Part shown: positions 15,030 to 23,697 of the stretch, piece by piece | Layout of the letters: each line of letters starts with the position of its first letter | Numbering within the stretch: position 1 is the first letter of the stretch | Virus record (IMG/VR): IMGVR_UViG_3300006793_000232 | Location: 1 to 26,649 of that record | Source of the DNA: a virus | DNA: 26,649 nucleotides | Reading direction: 5' to 3' (one strand) | The notes under the pieces: model-generated | Database searches by the model: none | What the model was told of the DNA's origin: nothing | The model's input: the letters and a program-made list of their open reading frames with translations, nothing else | Position numbers and translations under genes: made by a program

Positions 15030-16250
15030 TTACATGTTTGTAATCTTACAGAAAGCTTCTTGTCTGTAAACAGCAAGACCGACTCTCATTGTAGCTCTAA
15101 TAGCTAGTTTTCCTTTGAGGAAAAAGTCGCTATGTGAATCTGAGACCGCAAGGTCTAGACCACTACGCATTACAACGTGAGCTGCTTCACCGCCACCGAA
15201 TTTACCAACAAGTACAGTACCTGCTGCTATTGCAGTGGAAGCTACGACTGGAAGACCCCAAATTCTTGGAGTTGCATCGGCACCAAAGCCACCAGCAACT
15301 ACAAATAATGGGTTCTTTGAACCGCTTGTAGTTACATCTGTGACGGATGTTACGATGTCATACCAGTCTGATGGATGCATTATTATTGCATCTGGTTCTA
15401 CGAAAGCACCTTTTCTAATTTCTGTAATGGCTTCATAAATTTGTCCTAATTTTCCTAATTCGCCGGAATAAGAACTATTGTTAAAGCCGGGTAATCCAGA
15501 TTTAGTTAATATACCTTCCATGTTTGGAGCAGAACCGTCTCCGGAAAGGAGTTGGTTGTCCAAACGTAGTTTCATCATTGTGCCTAGTCTTGAGTTGACA
15601 TAACCTTGAATTCCATTTACATCTGCTAATAACTCTTCTGTCACAGGCAAGAAAACGCCAACCTTACGGATTGGTGCAGTTTGTTCTGTGAAGTCAAGTG
15701 CTGCTTCTGCTGTTGTAGCTTCTTCAGCTTGTTCAGCAGCAGCATTAGTGAAAGTAGTTTCTTCCATGTATGCAAATGAATTTTGGTTTGTTTCAATCTG
15801 GTCGAAAAGACCAATGACAGCATCTGGGTCTCTAAGAGCGGACTCTAAGATTCCCGGTTGTCTTAATGTTTCCGGAGGAAAGGATGCAGTAAGTCCGGCA
15901 CCTAATGTTGCCTTTTCACCATATGCTGGTGAGAACTGTACTGTTGAGTCTATACCTTTAACTCCATCTTCTGTATAGCCTTTGTAAGCATCAGAATTAA
16001 CGAATGCTTGACCTACAGTTGACGGACCAGCTTGTGGTTCCTCTGATGCATAAACTTCTTGCTCCATAGCTTTTTCATTTTTAGCTTTGGCGCTCTCTAG
16101 TTTATCTGCGTCAATAAGACCAGCAAGCTCAGTGTTAAGACCTTTGATTTTTTCTTTTGCTTCTGGGGTATATTTACCATCAGTTGCAGAATCAAAAGCC
16201 TCTTTTAACTCAGCCCTTACCTTGGAAATGTTATCTTTATTATTTGTCAT
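15030..16250 (-). CDS. Major capsid protein (HK97 fold)
   Basis: A 406-aa protein with an N-terminal charged helical arm of ~100 residues (MTNNKDNISKVRAELKEAFD), as in HK97-type capsid proteins where this delta domain scaffolds assembly and is cut off by the prohead protease. The rest has family landmarks: TAPIRKVGVFLPVTEELLAD, IIMHPSDWYDIVTS, FGADATPRIWGLPVVAS near 330-345, and the C-terminal FFLKGKLAIRATMRVGLAVY. A TTG 15 bases upstream is in frame, but GGAG lies 9 nt before the ATG at 16250, so the ATG is chosen. It forms the icosahedral shell. Confidence 0.94.
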   Translation of the reverse strand: MTNNKDNISKVRAELKEAFDSATDGKYTPEAKEKIKGLNTELAGLIDADKLESAKAKNEKAMEQEVYASEEPQAGPSTVGQAFVNSDAYKGYTEDGVKGIDSTVQFSPAYGEKATLGAGLTASFPPETLRQPGILESALRDPDAVIGLFDQIETNQNSFAYMEETTFTNAAAEQAEEATTAEAALDFTEQTAPIRKVGVFLPVTEELLADVNGIQGYVNSRLGTMMKLRLDNQLLSGDGSAPNMEGILTKSGLPGFNNSSYSGELGKLGQIYEAITEIRKGAFVEPDAIIMHPSDWYDIVTSVTDVTTSGSKNPLFVVAGGFGADATPRIWGLPVVASTAIAAGTVLVGKFGGGEAAHVVMRSGLDLAVSDSHSDFFLKGKLAIRATMRVGLAVYRQEAFCKITNM

Positions 16251-16278
16251 TATTTTTATCTCCAAAATAAATTTATAC

Positions 16279-17571
16279 TTATACTTCGTCGTCTAGTTCT
16301 ATTACAAGAGAATCTGCAATTAATGCTTGTCCCTCAGCGAATAAAGCGTCTATCTCATCATCAACTTCTTCTAAAGAAGGAGCTTCAGTTTCGACTTCTA
16401 CTTCAGACTCTTCGGTCTCAGAATCAGAATCATCTTCAATGTTTTCTTCAACTTCGACAACCTCTACTTCAGTTTCAGCTTCAGCAACTTCTACATCCTC
16501 TTGAATTTCTTCAACAGGAGCTTCCATTACTGGAGTTTCTTCTTCAGCAGGAGTTTCCTCAGTTTCAGAAACATCATCTAAAATAGAATCTATTTCTGTC
16601 CAAGCGTCATTTAAGTCCTCTTGAACTGCTCTAAGAGCAGAACTAGCGTTCTCCGATATTACTCTTCCATCTTTTTCACGTAAGACTGAAATTGCTTTCG
16701 CTCTTACTATGAGGCTTTCTAATGCTGCAAGCACATCTTTGACCTCGTCAGAAAAACGTTTTCCTGTCATGCTGGAATCGTCATCTGAAATCTTTAAATC
16801 TTTTTCTTTATCTTTGGCACATTTACCACTACTTCCATAATCACAAGAGCCATATTTTTCTTCTGAGGTCTCTTCTGCATCTTTGGAATTGTTACTAATG
16901 GTTTCTTCATATATTTCATGAGTTGAACATGGCATATATACTTCTTTGCCGTCCATTTCATGAACATGTGTACCGGAACAACCTAATTCTTCTGCTCTTT
17001 TTGAGGCATCTTCTTGGTTGTCAAAAACATCTTCATCATTTGCTGCTTTTTCTTCAGATATATTTTCTGATTCATAAACAGCTTCTTCGCCAGACTTGAT
17101 TGCGAGTGTGTAAGTCTCTCTGTTAGCACCAACGAGTACTGGACTAACTTCAAAGACTTCTAAATCTTTTAAGTAGCGAACATCTACTTCATCTTCTACT
17201 CCATCTTTTTTAAACTTTCCGGATTCATAATCATTAATACGAAAACCAAAAGACCATTCTTGTAGATTTCCCATTTCTTTTGCTAGATTATAAGCTTCCC
17301 TACCAGCCTCAGTTTCCATAAAGAAACTTCCTGTGAATGTAGCTTTACTGTCATCTGACTTTATGACACCTTTTCCAATTGGCTGGTCCCATTTGTGCGC
17401 AAACACCATAGGGACTTGGTTATCTTTGAATCCAGACTTTATCGAACCCGGAAGAACAACATCGCCGTCTGTGTCGACATTGTTAAAAACTGAAAATACA
17501 GCTTCTACACTTCCCTTTTCGTCATCAGTAGTTTTAAACTCTATTGATTTGTTAAATTTGTTATTTTCCAT
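16279..17571 (-). CDS. Prohead protease with long acidic C-terminal extension
   Basis: Residues 1-160 are an HK97-type prohead (S78/U35) serine protease: VFSVFNNVDTDGDVVLPGS, FAHKWDQPIGKG with the likely catalytic His59, and EWSFGF with Ser107. Family enzymes are ~180-220 aa; this one is 430. The added part contains a cysteine/histidine-bearing segment (CSGTHVHEMDGKEVYMPCST and YGSCDYGSSGKC), a helical stretch (LAALESLIVRAKAISVLREK), and then ~100 residues dominated by glutamate and valine. It probably acts as a fused scaffold or internal-head module that the protease later cuts away (inference). No separate scaffold gene is seen. Confidence 0.88.
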   Translation of the reverse strand: MENNKFNKSIEFKTTDDEKGSVEAVFSVFNNVDTDGDVVLPGSIKSGFKDNQVPMVFAHKWDQPIGKGVIKSDDSKATFTGSFFMETEAGREAYNLAKEMGNLQEWSFGFRINDYESGKFKKDGVEDEVDVRYLKDLEVFEVSPVLVGANRETYTLAIKSGEEAVYESENISEEKAANDEDVFDNQEDASKRAEELGCSGTHVHEMDGKEVYMPCSTHEIYEETISNNSKDAEETSEEKYGSCDYGSSGKCAKDKEKDLKISDDDSSMTGKRFSDEVKDVLAALESLIVRAKAISVLREKDGRVISENASSALRAVQEDLNDAWTEIDSILDDVSETEETPAEEETPVMEAPVEEIQEDVEVAEAETEVEVVEVEENIEDDSDSETEESEVEVETEAPSLEEVDDEIDALFAEGQALIADSLVIELDDEV

Positions 17572-17616
17572 ATCTCACTCGCTTTAATATATACCTTTCA
17601 TATATCATATACTATT

Positions 17617-20115
17617 CTAATCTGTCAAATCGTCAGTGTTCTCTGTAATTAGGTCTATAGCCTTCTTACGTCGCTCATCTTCCTTTTTTTTCTGTTCATT
17701 GACAATTTTTTTCATTGCAGATACGCCAGATTTAGTTACGCCACCCCATTTCATGACAGCAATAATTCCATTCAAGCGAATGTTTCCTTGATGACGAGAC
17801 ATAAAACGTTCTCGTCTTTTTACCCAGCTAAGGACTGAAGAACTTCTATCTCCTGCCTTATACTTTGTCCAGTTTCTGTAGGCATCATTACCTGTGAATG
17901 AAGTAGGAGGGTTACCACCGGTACCAGCTCTTCTCCATATTTTCGGGTAATTCTTTTTTAAGTTATCTATATAAGCTTTATCTGGAAATTGTTTAAATTT
18001 AGAGTTGCTTAAACTAATTTTTTGATTATCTCCAGAGCTTGGAAAGTTTGTTAAATCTTTTGGAGCTTTAGACTCTTTACGCCAATCTTTAATCTTTTTT
18101 AATTTAGAAATTAGTTGGGTAACACTTCTATCAGTTTTTTGATGAGAGCCGTCTTCCATGATTGCCCAAACCATCATAGTTGCTTCTTTCTTTTCACTGT
18201 TGACAGAAGTAACTACGCCATGCACTGTTGAAGGTGGGTCTGGGTCTTTATTAATTGACCAGCTAACAGTGTCACCAGTTTTTACTGATGCAGCTTTAGC
18301 TGATTTTTTTGAACTTAATGGATGACCACTTGGAAGTAAATCTTGGTCAAAAGCTGTTCTTGGGAATTTACCTTTTAATCCTTTAAGGAATGCGTTAACT
18401 CTAGCTACGCCCCATTGGGTTGCTGAAGAAACATTACCTCGCACTGAAGCTGGGTTAGTTCTATAGGCACCGACACCTCGTCTGAATACAGCTGCCAACA
18501 TTCCATAACTTGCTCTATACTTTGGGTCTTTGGCATTGTGGTCTGCTACTTTCTTTTGTAATACTTTCTTAACCTTAGCTGATATTGGTGCAGCTTTCAA
18601 TTCAATAGGAACAAATGCAGATTCTGATGCAGTAAATTCCATATGAATATCAATAGCTACTGTCTTCTTTGTAGGTTTTCTTTTACCAATATTTCTTTTA
18701 CTTCTACGAACTTCTGGTTGAAATCGAGATGTGTTTAAAGTATCTTTTTCATCTTCTTCTGTAGCAGGTGCAGAAGGGACGGGCACCTCATCTACTGAGT
18801 TCATAATCCCGGTATCACCTTCTGCCACTGCCATCATATTTAATGGTCTAAGGTATACATCGTGACTATTGTCTGTTTCTAAACCTAAACTTCTTCTAGC
18901 TTCACCAACAGTAACAAAGCCACCCTGTACACCAGAGTTCATTGTCAATACTTGGTCTTTTTTATCGCTTGCTAATGCTCTGACTTGGTCTAAGTCAAAA
19001 GCACAAAAATATTCGTAATTATCTTTTTCAAAATTATCATGTAATAATTGATGTGAAATTTCTTGAGCAACCGCACTCCACATAGGAATCATTTTTTGTT
19101 CTGTAAAAAACTCTCTTAATTCTTTCGTATTGTTATACGTGGCTGCGTCCAATCCAGCGCCGAGTCCAGCGAGAATTGCTGGGACTCCAAGTACAGAAGA
19201 AACTCTCTCTTCTGGCAATCTTCTTAATTGTTTAAGATTCATTTGTTCTGGTGTAAACGAAACTACGTCTACATCCATAGAGCCAGTCATAATCATTGGT
19301 GCTCCTCTATTGGCACCAGCGAATTTTGATTTAAAAGATTGAGCAATTGCTTCAGCTTCTTCTCTACTTGGTCCACCCATTGCGTCGTCTTTAGGACTTA
19401 AGATAACTCCCGGAACAGCCATGTTGTGTAACAAAGCTACAGAGAATTGTCCAGCTGCTTCATCACCAGCTAGTTCTCTCATAACTGAACGTAGTGGTGC
19501 AAAACCTCTACGATGGTCGTCTGGGTCCATACCTTGACGTACGTGAACCATGTTTTCTCTTGGTATTTCTATATAGTCTGTATTTAATTTGTTACTCTTC
19601 TGAACAGCGTGGTATTCATAATGCGTAATCAATTCTTTTTCATTACCTCTTACTTTTACAAAAGAAGGCATTAATGGGACAAGCTGAACAACATTACCTT
19701 TACCGTCTTTGACTTTCAATAAGAAAGCATCTCCGTGTGCAGATAATGAAGTAACTATATAATGAGCAAGAATATTACCAGAGATAAACTCATTTGGTCT
19801 TTGCATTAAAACTTCTAATGGATGATTAACTACTTCTGCTTTACCTTGGTCTGTCTTTTTGTAAACTTTTAACATTGGTTCGGCAAAAGAAGTTGCCAGA
19901 ACGTTAAGACATGCGACAACGGCTGAATTACCAAGTCCATCACCTAATTCGTCTATTAATTTTTGCGGAAAGTAACCAGAAGAAGTATTGTAACCCCAAA
20001 CAGAACCTTGAACTTGTTCATATTTATCAAGAGGTCCTCGTTTTACGATTAACCTATCTGGTGGAGCTTGCAAATATTCCGCTGCTCGCTTAAAAAAACT
20101 TTTATCTTCAGCCAT
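17617..20115 (-). CDS. Portal protein with ~400-residue C-terminal extension
   Basis: At 832 aa this is about twice the usual HK97-type portal. Residues ~40-430 are portal: NSAVVACLNVLATSFAEPM, HGDAFLLKVKDGKGNVVQL, LRRLPEERVSSVLGVPAILA and DLDQVRALASDKKD. After a basic linker (~475-490) come three further modules: ~530-600 (YGMLAAVFRRGVGAYRTNP ... WGVARVNAFLKGLKGKFPRT), a TUDOR/HVA-like beta segment ~612-680 (VKTGDTVSWSINKDPDPPS), and ~705-832 with WVKRRERFMSRHQGNIRLNG and IIAVMKWGGV. I recall similar modules from phage head and portal-linked proteins, where their role is unknown. The portal forms the DNA channel at the unique vertex. Confidence 0.9.
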   Translation of the reverse strand: MAEDKSFFKRAAEYLQAPPDRLIVKRGPLDKYEQVQGSVWGYNTSSGYFPQKLIDELGDGLGNSAVVACLNVLATSFAEPMLKVYKKTDQGKAEVVNHPLEVLMQRPNEFISGNILAHYIVTSLSAHGDAFLLKVKDGKGNVVQLVPLMPSFVKVRGNEKELITHYEYHAVQKSNKLNTDYIEIPRENMVHVRQGMDPDDHRRGFAPLRSVMRELAGDEAAGQFSVALLHNMAVPGVILSPKDDAMGGPSREEAEAIAQSFKSKFAGANRGAPMIMTGSMDVDVVSFTPEQMNLKQLRRLPEERVSSVLGVPAILAGLGAGLDAATYNNTKELREFFTEQKMIPMWSAVAQEISHQLLHDNFEKDNYEYFCAFDLDQVRALASDKKDQVLTMNSGVQGGFVTVGEARRSLGLETDNSHDVYLRPLNMMAVAEGDTGIMNSVDEVPVPSAPATEEDEKDTLNTSRFQPEVRRSKRNIGKRKPTKKTVAIDIHMEFTASESAFVPIELKAAPISAKVKKVLQKKVADHNAKDPKYRASYGMLAAVFRRGVGAYRTNPASVRGNVSSATQWGVARVNAFLKGLKGKFPRTAFDQDLLPSGHPLSSKKSAKAASVKTGDTVSWSINKDPDPPSTVHGVVTSVNSEKKEATMMVWAIMEDGSHQKTDRSVTQLISKLKKIKDWRKESKAPKDLTNFPSSGDNQKISLSNSKFKQFPDKAYIDNLKKNYPKIWRRAGTGGNPPTSFTGNDAYRNWTKYKAGDRSSSVLSWVKRRERFMSRHQGNIRLNGIIAVMKWGGVTKSGVSAMKKIVNEQKKKEDERRKKAIDLITENTDDLTD

Positions 20116-21378
20116 TTAGTAAGCTTCCCATTTTCTCTTAGTTGCACTTTGTAAACAAGCGTACGCCAATACATCAACTATATCGTCGTGCTCTCCTACT
20201 GGAAAAGTTAGCAACTCTCTCTCTACTTGGAGAATCCAGTCTTTATCTTTTGGAAAGTATACTTGTCCTCTTTCCATCTTAGCAGACAAAGGAAGTGCTC
20301 GTGAACGCTTGTCTTTATCAGCTCTTAGTTCTTTAATTCTCAATCCTTCTCTTCTAGCAAACTGAACTATTGCTAGTTGGTAACCAGCACGTTCAATTCC
20401 TACCCATTCTAGATTATGTATTCCGACCATTCTTTTTATTTGAGGTACGATGTCTGGTGCTTCTATTCTATCTCTAAACATGTCTAGTAAAAATAATTTA
20501 TCATCTTCAATATTGTGACCAAATACACCTATAACTGTATAGTCAGCAGATTCTCTTGTGGAAACAGCTAAGTCAACAGTAGCGTATTTGACTAAATCAT
20601 TGTTTATATCGTATTTTTTACCATCTGCCCATACCGTTCCTACACCTTCTTTGTAATAATTAAACCAATCACTCTTAAATACTTGAGCACCTTCAGAGAT
20701 AAAGTCAGCTAAATACTCTTGAGCAAAAACTAATTCACCCAAATCTTCTCTTGCAGACTCGACTTCTGCTGGGTCAATCATAGGATTTGCAGTAGTTGGG
20801 TATTGAAATCTAGCCCAATCTTCTGCTTTTTCTGCTTTTTCCCATAATTTATAAAACCAATTGTCCATTCCTATGGGAGTACTGATAAATAATGCAGAAC
20901 CTTTATTTTCCGTAAGAGTAGGACGAAGTACTTCTGTCCAAGTTTCTTCTCTTACGAAAGCAGCCTCATCCATAACTAAGAAATGTAAACCTTCACCACG
21001 AAGACGTTGAGGGTTATCTGCTGATTTTACTGAAATTGAACCACCACCGGGGAAATGTACAGTCATATCTCCAACTTTTACATCTACACCAGCATCTTTT
21101 GGAAAAACACTTGCTGCTGCTACAACATCACGCCAACCAACTCTGGCTATTGCGAACGTAGGAGCAACCCACCAAACTCTACCACCTGCTAAAGCTTTTT
21201 CCATGCATAATTGCACACCAAGCCTTGATTTACCGAAACGACGACCAGCACACAATATTTTCCAACGTGCATCACTGTCTCTTACTTCTTGTTGTGGTTC
21301 ATGAAGAGGTGGAAAGTCTATGTTAAAAGTTTTTTCTTTAGTTAACTCTGTTTCTTCTAATATGTCTCGACTACCCAT
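20116..21378 (-). CDS. terL: Terminase large subunit
   Basis: This 420-aa protein has a P-loop AGRRFGKS (44-51), the Walker B VMDEAA (Asp137-Glu138) and a coupling-type ISTPIG segment (165-170). The C-terminal RNase-H-like nuclease shows acidic residues in YATVDLAVS (Asp269), IERAGY (Glu329) and HDDIVD (397-402). It drives ATP-dependent packaging of DNA through the portal and cuts the concatemer. The ATG is preceded by AAGG with 6-nt spacing. It heads the head operon, one base ahead of the portal gene. No small terminase is seen immediately upstream. Confidence 0.96.
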   Translation of the reverse strand: MGSRDILEETELTKEKTFNIDFPPLHEPQQEVRDSDARWKILCAGRRFGKSRLGVQLCMEKALAGGRVWWVAPTFAIARVGWRDVVAAASVFPKDAGVDVKVGDMTVHFPGGGSISVKSADNPQRLRGEGLHFLVMDEAAFVREETWTEVLRPTLTENKGSALFISTPIGMDNWFYKLWEKAEKAEDWARFQYPTTANPMIDPAEVESAREDLGELVFAQEYLADFISEGAQVFKSDWFNYYKEGVGTVWADGKKYDINNDLVKYATVDLAVSTRESADYTVIGVFGHNIEDDKLFLLDMFRDRIEAPDIVPQIKRMVGIHNLEWVGIERAGYQLAIVQFARREGLRIKELRADKDKRSRALPLSAKMERGQVYFPKDKDWILQVERELLTFPVGEHDDIVDVLAYACLQSATKRKWEAY

Positions 21379-21392
21379 TATTACCTTAGTCT

Positions 21393-21398
21393 ACTATA
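21393..21398 (-). promoter_or_regulatory. Possible promoter for the head operon
   Basis: TATAGT on the minus strand, with TTACCC 18 nt upstream as a poor -35. It lies just behind the terminator at 21459-21487 and ahead of the terminase gene. It lacks the TG extension seen at the other candidate promoters, so confidence is low. Confidence 0.3.
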
Positions 21399-21458
21399 CT
21401 TATTTACGGATATTCTGGGTAACTAGAGTCTCCTCTATTTTACTACTAATAACAATAG

Positions 21459-21487
21459 AAAAAAACTAGACCCCTCTTTCGAGGGGT
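21459..21487 (-). terminator. Rho-independent terminator upstream of the head operon
   Basis: ACCCCTC pairs with GAGGGGT around a four-base loop (GAAA, a GNRA loop, in minus-strand RNA). Seven T follow five bases after the stem on the minus strand. The plus-strand reading is also followed by TTTTGTTT, so it may work both ways. It separates the early-side genes from the terminase operon. Confidence 0.8.
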
Positions 21488-21499
21488 TTTGTTTAAAGA

Positions 21500-22192
21500 T
21501 TATTCTTCTTCTAAAGACCGTTCTTGATAAGCAAGTTGCATACCAATATCTTTAATTAAAGACTTTTCTGCATCAGACAAATCATCTTCTAGAATCCTTG
21601 TCCATATTTCCGAGTACATAGAAGTATGACTACGGTAATAGTTTTTAGTAAAAAGAAAAAGCTTTCTTTGTAACTTGCGTTTAGTTCCAACAAAGAATCC
21701 TTTACTTGCATTAGTTAAAAAGAAAAACGATGATATATACGTACCCCACTTAATTGGTGTTTTGGAATCGTTTATATTTTCCCTTGACCAGTTTTTGTGA
21801 GAACGTAGTTGTGCCTTTAAATAATACTTAGCCTGTTTCCAGCCTTTTTTATACCAACTGTGAAAGAATATGGTTATGTAAGATAACCAAGTACGCTGTT
21901 CCCAGCTTGGATGACCGAACCAAAAACCCGGTTCATAACCTGCGTGGCTATGACCCCAGTACATTGAAAGTACATCGTCATTATTTAACCAGTTGGCAAA
22001 TTTATGAGCGTGTTTATGGCATAGTCTAAATGTACACAGTTCGTCTTCACCAATAGAATCAGTGAAGTCACCGTAGCCACCAGTAGCAGTAAGGTCTAAT
22101 CCACCTTCGTTATTTGATTGCATTGGTCGACTGCATTTAGTTACAGCACATTTGCTGTATAGTTTAGATTGCATTTCTGACATTTCAGACAT
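21500..22192 (-). CDS. Hypothetical protein with N-terminal zinc-finger-like site
   Basis: A 230-aa protein. Residues ~14-65 hold CAVTKC and LCTFRLCHKHAHKF, with ATGGYGDFTD between them: two C-x4-C pairs with nearby histidines, consistent with one structural zinc site. The rest is basic and very rich in Trp, Tyr, Phe and Lys (for example FFHSWYKKGWKQAKYYLKAQ), ending in an acidic helix. There is no clear transmembrane segment or catalytic motif. AAGGGGG 5 nt before the ATG is a strong ribosome site. It is last in the small-gene operon, before the terminator. Function unknown. Confidence 0.8.
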   Translation of the reverse strand: MSEMSEMQSKLYSKCAVTKCSRPMQSNNEGGLDLTATGGYGDFTDSIGEDELCTFRLCHKHAHKFANWLNNDDVLSMYWGHSHAGYEPGFWFGHPSWEQRTWLSYITIFFHSWYKKGWKQAKYYLKAQLRSHKNWSRENINDSKTPIKWGTYISSFFFLTNASKGFFVGTKRKLQRKLFLFTKNYYRSHTSMYSEIWTRILEDDLSDAEKSLIKDIGMQLAYQERSLEEE

Positions 22193-22231
22193 ACGAACCC
22201 CCTTATATTAAATTGAATAGCTAGATGCTAT

Positions 22232-22423
22232 TTACTCTTCTTCATCATGGAATGGCTTAACTTCTACTTGTCCCATCTTTGGTTTCAAGTTTAAGTTTTT
22301 TGGTGCCATCGCGAGCTTTTCGTCTATGCTCTTCATTGCGTCTAGCAAATCAACTCCAATAAGAGTTATACTGCCCTCTATAGGAACAGTAAATTTCTTT
22401 ATCTTAATTTCTTTCTCTTTCAT
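22232..22423 (-). CDS. Small hypothetical protein
   Basis: A 63-aa protein (MKEKEIKIKKFTVPIEGSIT) with a short strand-helix pattern (LIGVDLLDAMKSIDEKLAM) and an acidic C-terminus. It starts with ATG overlapping the previous TGA by four bases (ATGA), so it is translated by coupling. No recognised family. Confidence 0.68.
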   Translation of the reverse strand: MKEKEIKIKKFTVPIEGSITLIGVDLLDAMKSIDEKLAMAPKNLNLKPKMGQVEVKPFHDEEE

Positions 22424-22599
22424 TCTTCTTCCAAAAATCTTTCTTTAACTGTGCATGCAAAATCATATGCATTGATTCCATCTTTTAAAAGCTTCTCATG
22501 TATTTTTTCTCTAGCTTCATCAACAGCATCTAATGTGTCGTCTTCTGAAGAAAAGATATCAAAGTCAGCAATTGTAAAATGTATAACTAACTCTCTCAT
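22420..22599 (-). CDS. Small hypothetical protein
   Basis: A 59-aa acidic protein (MRELVIHFTIADFDIFSSED) with a strand followed by a helix rich in Glu, Asp and Lys. The frame extends further upstream, but the ATG at 22599 forms an ATGA overlap with the preceding stop and has GGAAG 8 nt upstream, so this start is preferred. It is part of a chain of three coupled small genes. No recognised family. Confidence 0.68.
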   Translation of the reverse strand: MRELVIHFTIADFDIFSSEDDTLDAVDEAREKIHEKLLKDGINAYDFACTVKERFLEEE

Positions 22600-22853
22600 A
22601 ACTTTAACTTCCAAGCTCTCCAAACTTTATTAGAGTAAACAATACCTTGTCCCCCAGCTTGTATGTTACTAGACGCTAACGCCCAATTCCACATCAAGTT
22701 GTTAAACCATTGAAATCTGAATGCATAGTCTTCTCTATTGCCATCAATTGTTACCCACAACTGATATGGAAAAGAAAAGTAATCTTTGTTATCAAACCAG
22801 TAGTTTCCTGTAGCAAGTTTAGCTAATGCTTTATACAGTAACGATTCAATCAT
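22596..22853 (-). CDS. Small aromatic-rich hypothetical protein
   Basis: An 85-aa protein when started at ATG 22853 (MIESLLYKALAKLATGNYWF). The ORF can be extended to 22907, but that part overlaps the upstream gene; GGGGTGA lies 8 nt before 22853, while another ATG at 22859 is only 2 nt away. It is rich in Trp, Tyr, Phe and Asn (FRFQWFNNLMWNWALASSN). The neighbouring 63-aa and 59-aa genes overlap it by 8 and 4 bases. No recognised family. Confidence 0.62.
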   Translation of the reverse strand: MIESLLYKALAKLATGNYWFDNKDYFSFPYQLWVTIDGNREDYAFRFQWFNNLMWNWALASSNIQAGGQGIVYSNKVWRAWKLKL

Positions 22854-23037
22854 TTTCATATTCACCCCAGTAACTATAGTCATATGCACTAACTCCAAAA
22901 ATTGCAAAGAAAACTTTGTCGTGTATTTTCCTAGTAATTTTATAAGCTAGTCTTTTAAAAGCAGTATCTCTAGCATCAAGTCTTTCTAAGACAATTAATG
23001 TTATATTTCTAATGTAATTCATAATTTGTTCTTTCAT
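22846..23037 (-). CDS. Small basic hypothetical protein, first of an operon
   Basis: A 63-aa protein (MKEQIMNYIRNITLIVLERL), helical and basic in the middle (FKRLAYKITRKIHDK), with aromatic residues at the end (AYDYSYWGEYEND). There is no Shine-Dalgarno before ATG 23037; TGATACAAT ends exactly 6 nt upstream, so the mRNA is predicted to be leaderless. An internal ATG at residue 6 has no better ribosome site. Unknown family. Confidence 0.65.
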   Translation of the reverse strand: MKEQIMNYIRNITLIVLERLDARDTAFKRLAYKITRKIHDKVFFAIFGVSAYDYSYWGEYEND

Positions 23038-23043
23038 ATTACT

Positions 23044-23052
23044 ATTGTATCA
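23044..23052 (-). promoter_or_regulatory. Extended -10 promoter, leaderless small-gene operon
   Basis: TGATACAAT on the minus strand is followed by AGTAAT and then the ATG at 23037. It stands directly behind the terminator T tract (23063-23068). No -35 match is seen. Confidence 0.6.
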
Positions 23053-23062
23053 TACATTGCAG

Positions 23063-23099
23063 AAAAAAGCAAGTACTGTGATTAATTATCACAGTACTT
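23063..23099 (-). terminator. Rho-independent terminator that includes the stop codon of its gene
   Basis: AAGTACTGTGAT and ATCACAGTACTT form a perfect 12-bp stem with a 5-nt loop, followed by GC and TTTTTT on the minus strand. The ascending arm encodes the last residues (KYCD), and the stop codon of the 204-aa gene falls at the stem-loop border. Confidence 0.9.
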
Positions 23100-23696
23100 A
23101 CAAGTAATCTTGCGTCGTTTAAGTGGACATAACCCACCGTCTTTAAGGAACATCATAAGAATCTCTTCTTGAGAAACCCATTGCTGTTTCTTTTTCTTGA
23201 GCGGATAGTAGTAACCACCATTCTCTCTGCGTGCAGAAAAGTTGGAGCACCTCTCAAACCAAGTGTCTGGTCCTTCATGCCTATCTTTAGCTGACTCAAG
23301 TAAAACATAAGTCTTCTCATACTTACGCTTGTTGAACTTAGTGCCATCAGCATCTAAGACTTCATCTACTCGCTTATGAGTTTTTTTGTCTAATACTGTG
23401 AACTCAGCATTGCAAACATCGTAGCTTTCTTTCCTGCTACTGTAAGGACGATACACATAGTGAGGCACTTCAAAAGTTTCACCAATCTGAAGCTGTTTAA
23501 CTTCTGGCACATCTTGTGACCAAAGCTCATAAGATTTAACATCAAAGATGCTTCTCTTCAAGCCAGCAACAGAAAAGTCTTTTGTATCAGACCTCTCTAC
23601 TCGTTTCAAGATTTCTAAATCTCGTTTTGCACGTCTATCTACTAATGCAGATTGTGGACCATCGTTAACAGACCACACGTATTTTTTAGTATTCAT
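23082..23696 (-). CDS. Hypothetical protein with C-terminal cysteine cluster
   Basis: A 204-aa basic protein (MNTKKYVWSVNDGPQSALVD). The central part looks like alternating strands (LQIGETFEVPHYVYRPY, AEFTVLDKKTHKRVDE), and the C-terminus holds GLCPLKRRKITCKYCDN, three cysteines in a lysine/arginine-rich setting that might bind metal or nucleic acid. GAGGAGG, inside the end of the previous gene, stands 6 nt before ATG 23696 and decides the start against a longer reading to 23810. Unknown family. Confidence 0.78.
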   Translation of the reverse strand: MNTKKYVWSVNDGPQSALVDRRAKRDLEILKRVERSDTKDFSVAGLKRSIFDVKSYELWSQDVPEVKQLQIGETFEVPHYVYRPYSSRKESYDVCNAEFTVLDKKTHKRVDEVLDADGTKFNKRKYEKTYVLLESAKDRHEGPDTWFERCSNFSARRENGGYYYPLKKKKQQWVSQEEILMMFLKDGGLCPLKRRKITCKYCDN

Positions 23697-23697
23697 A

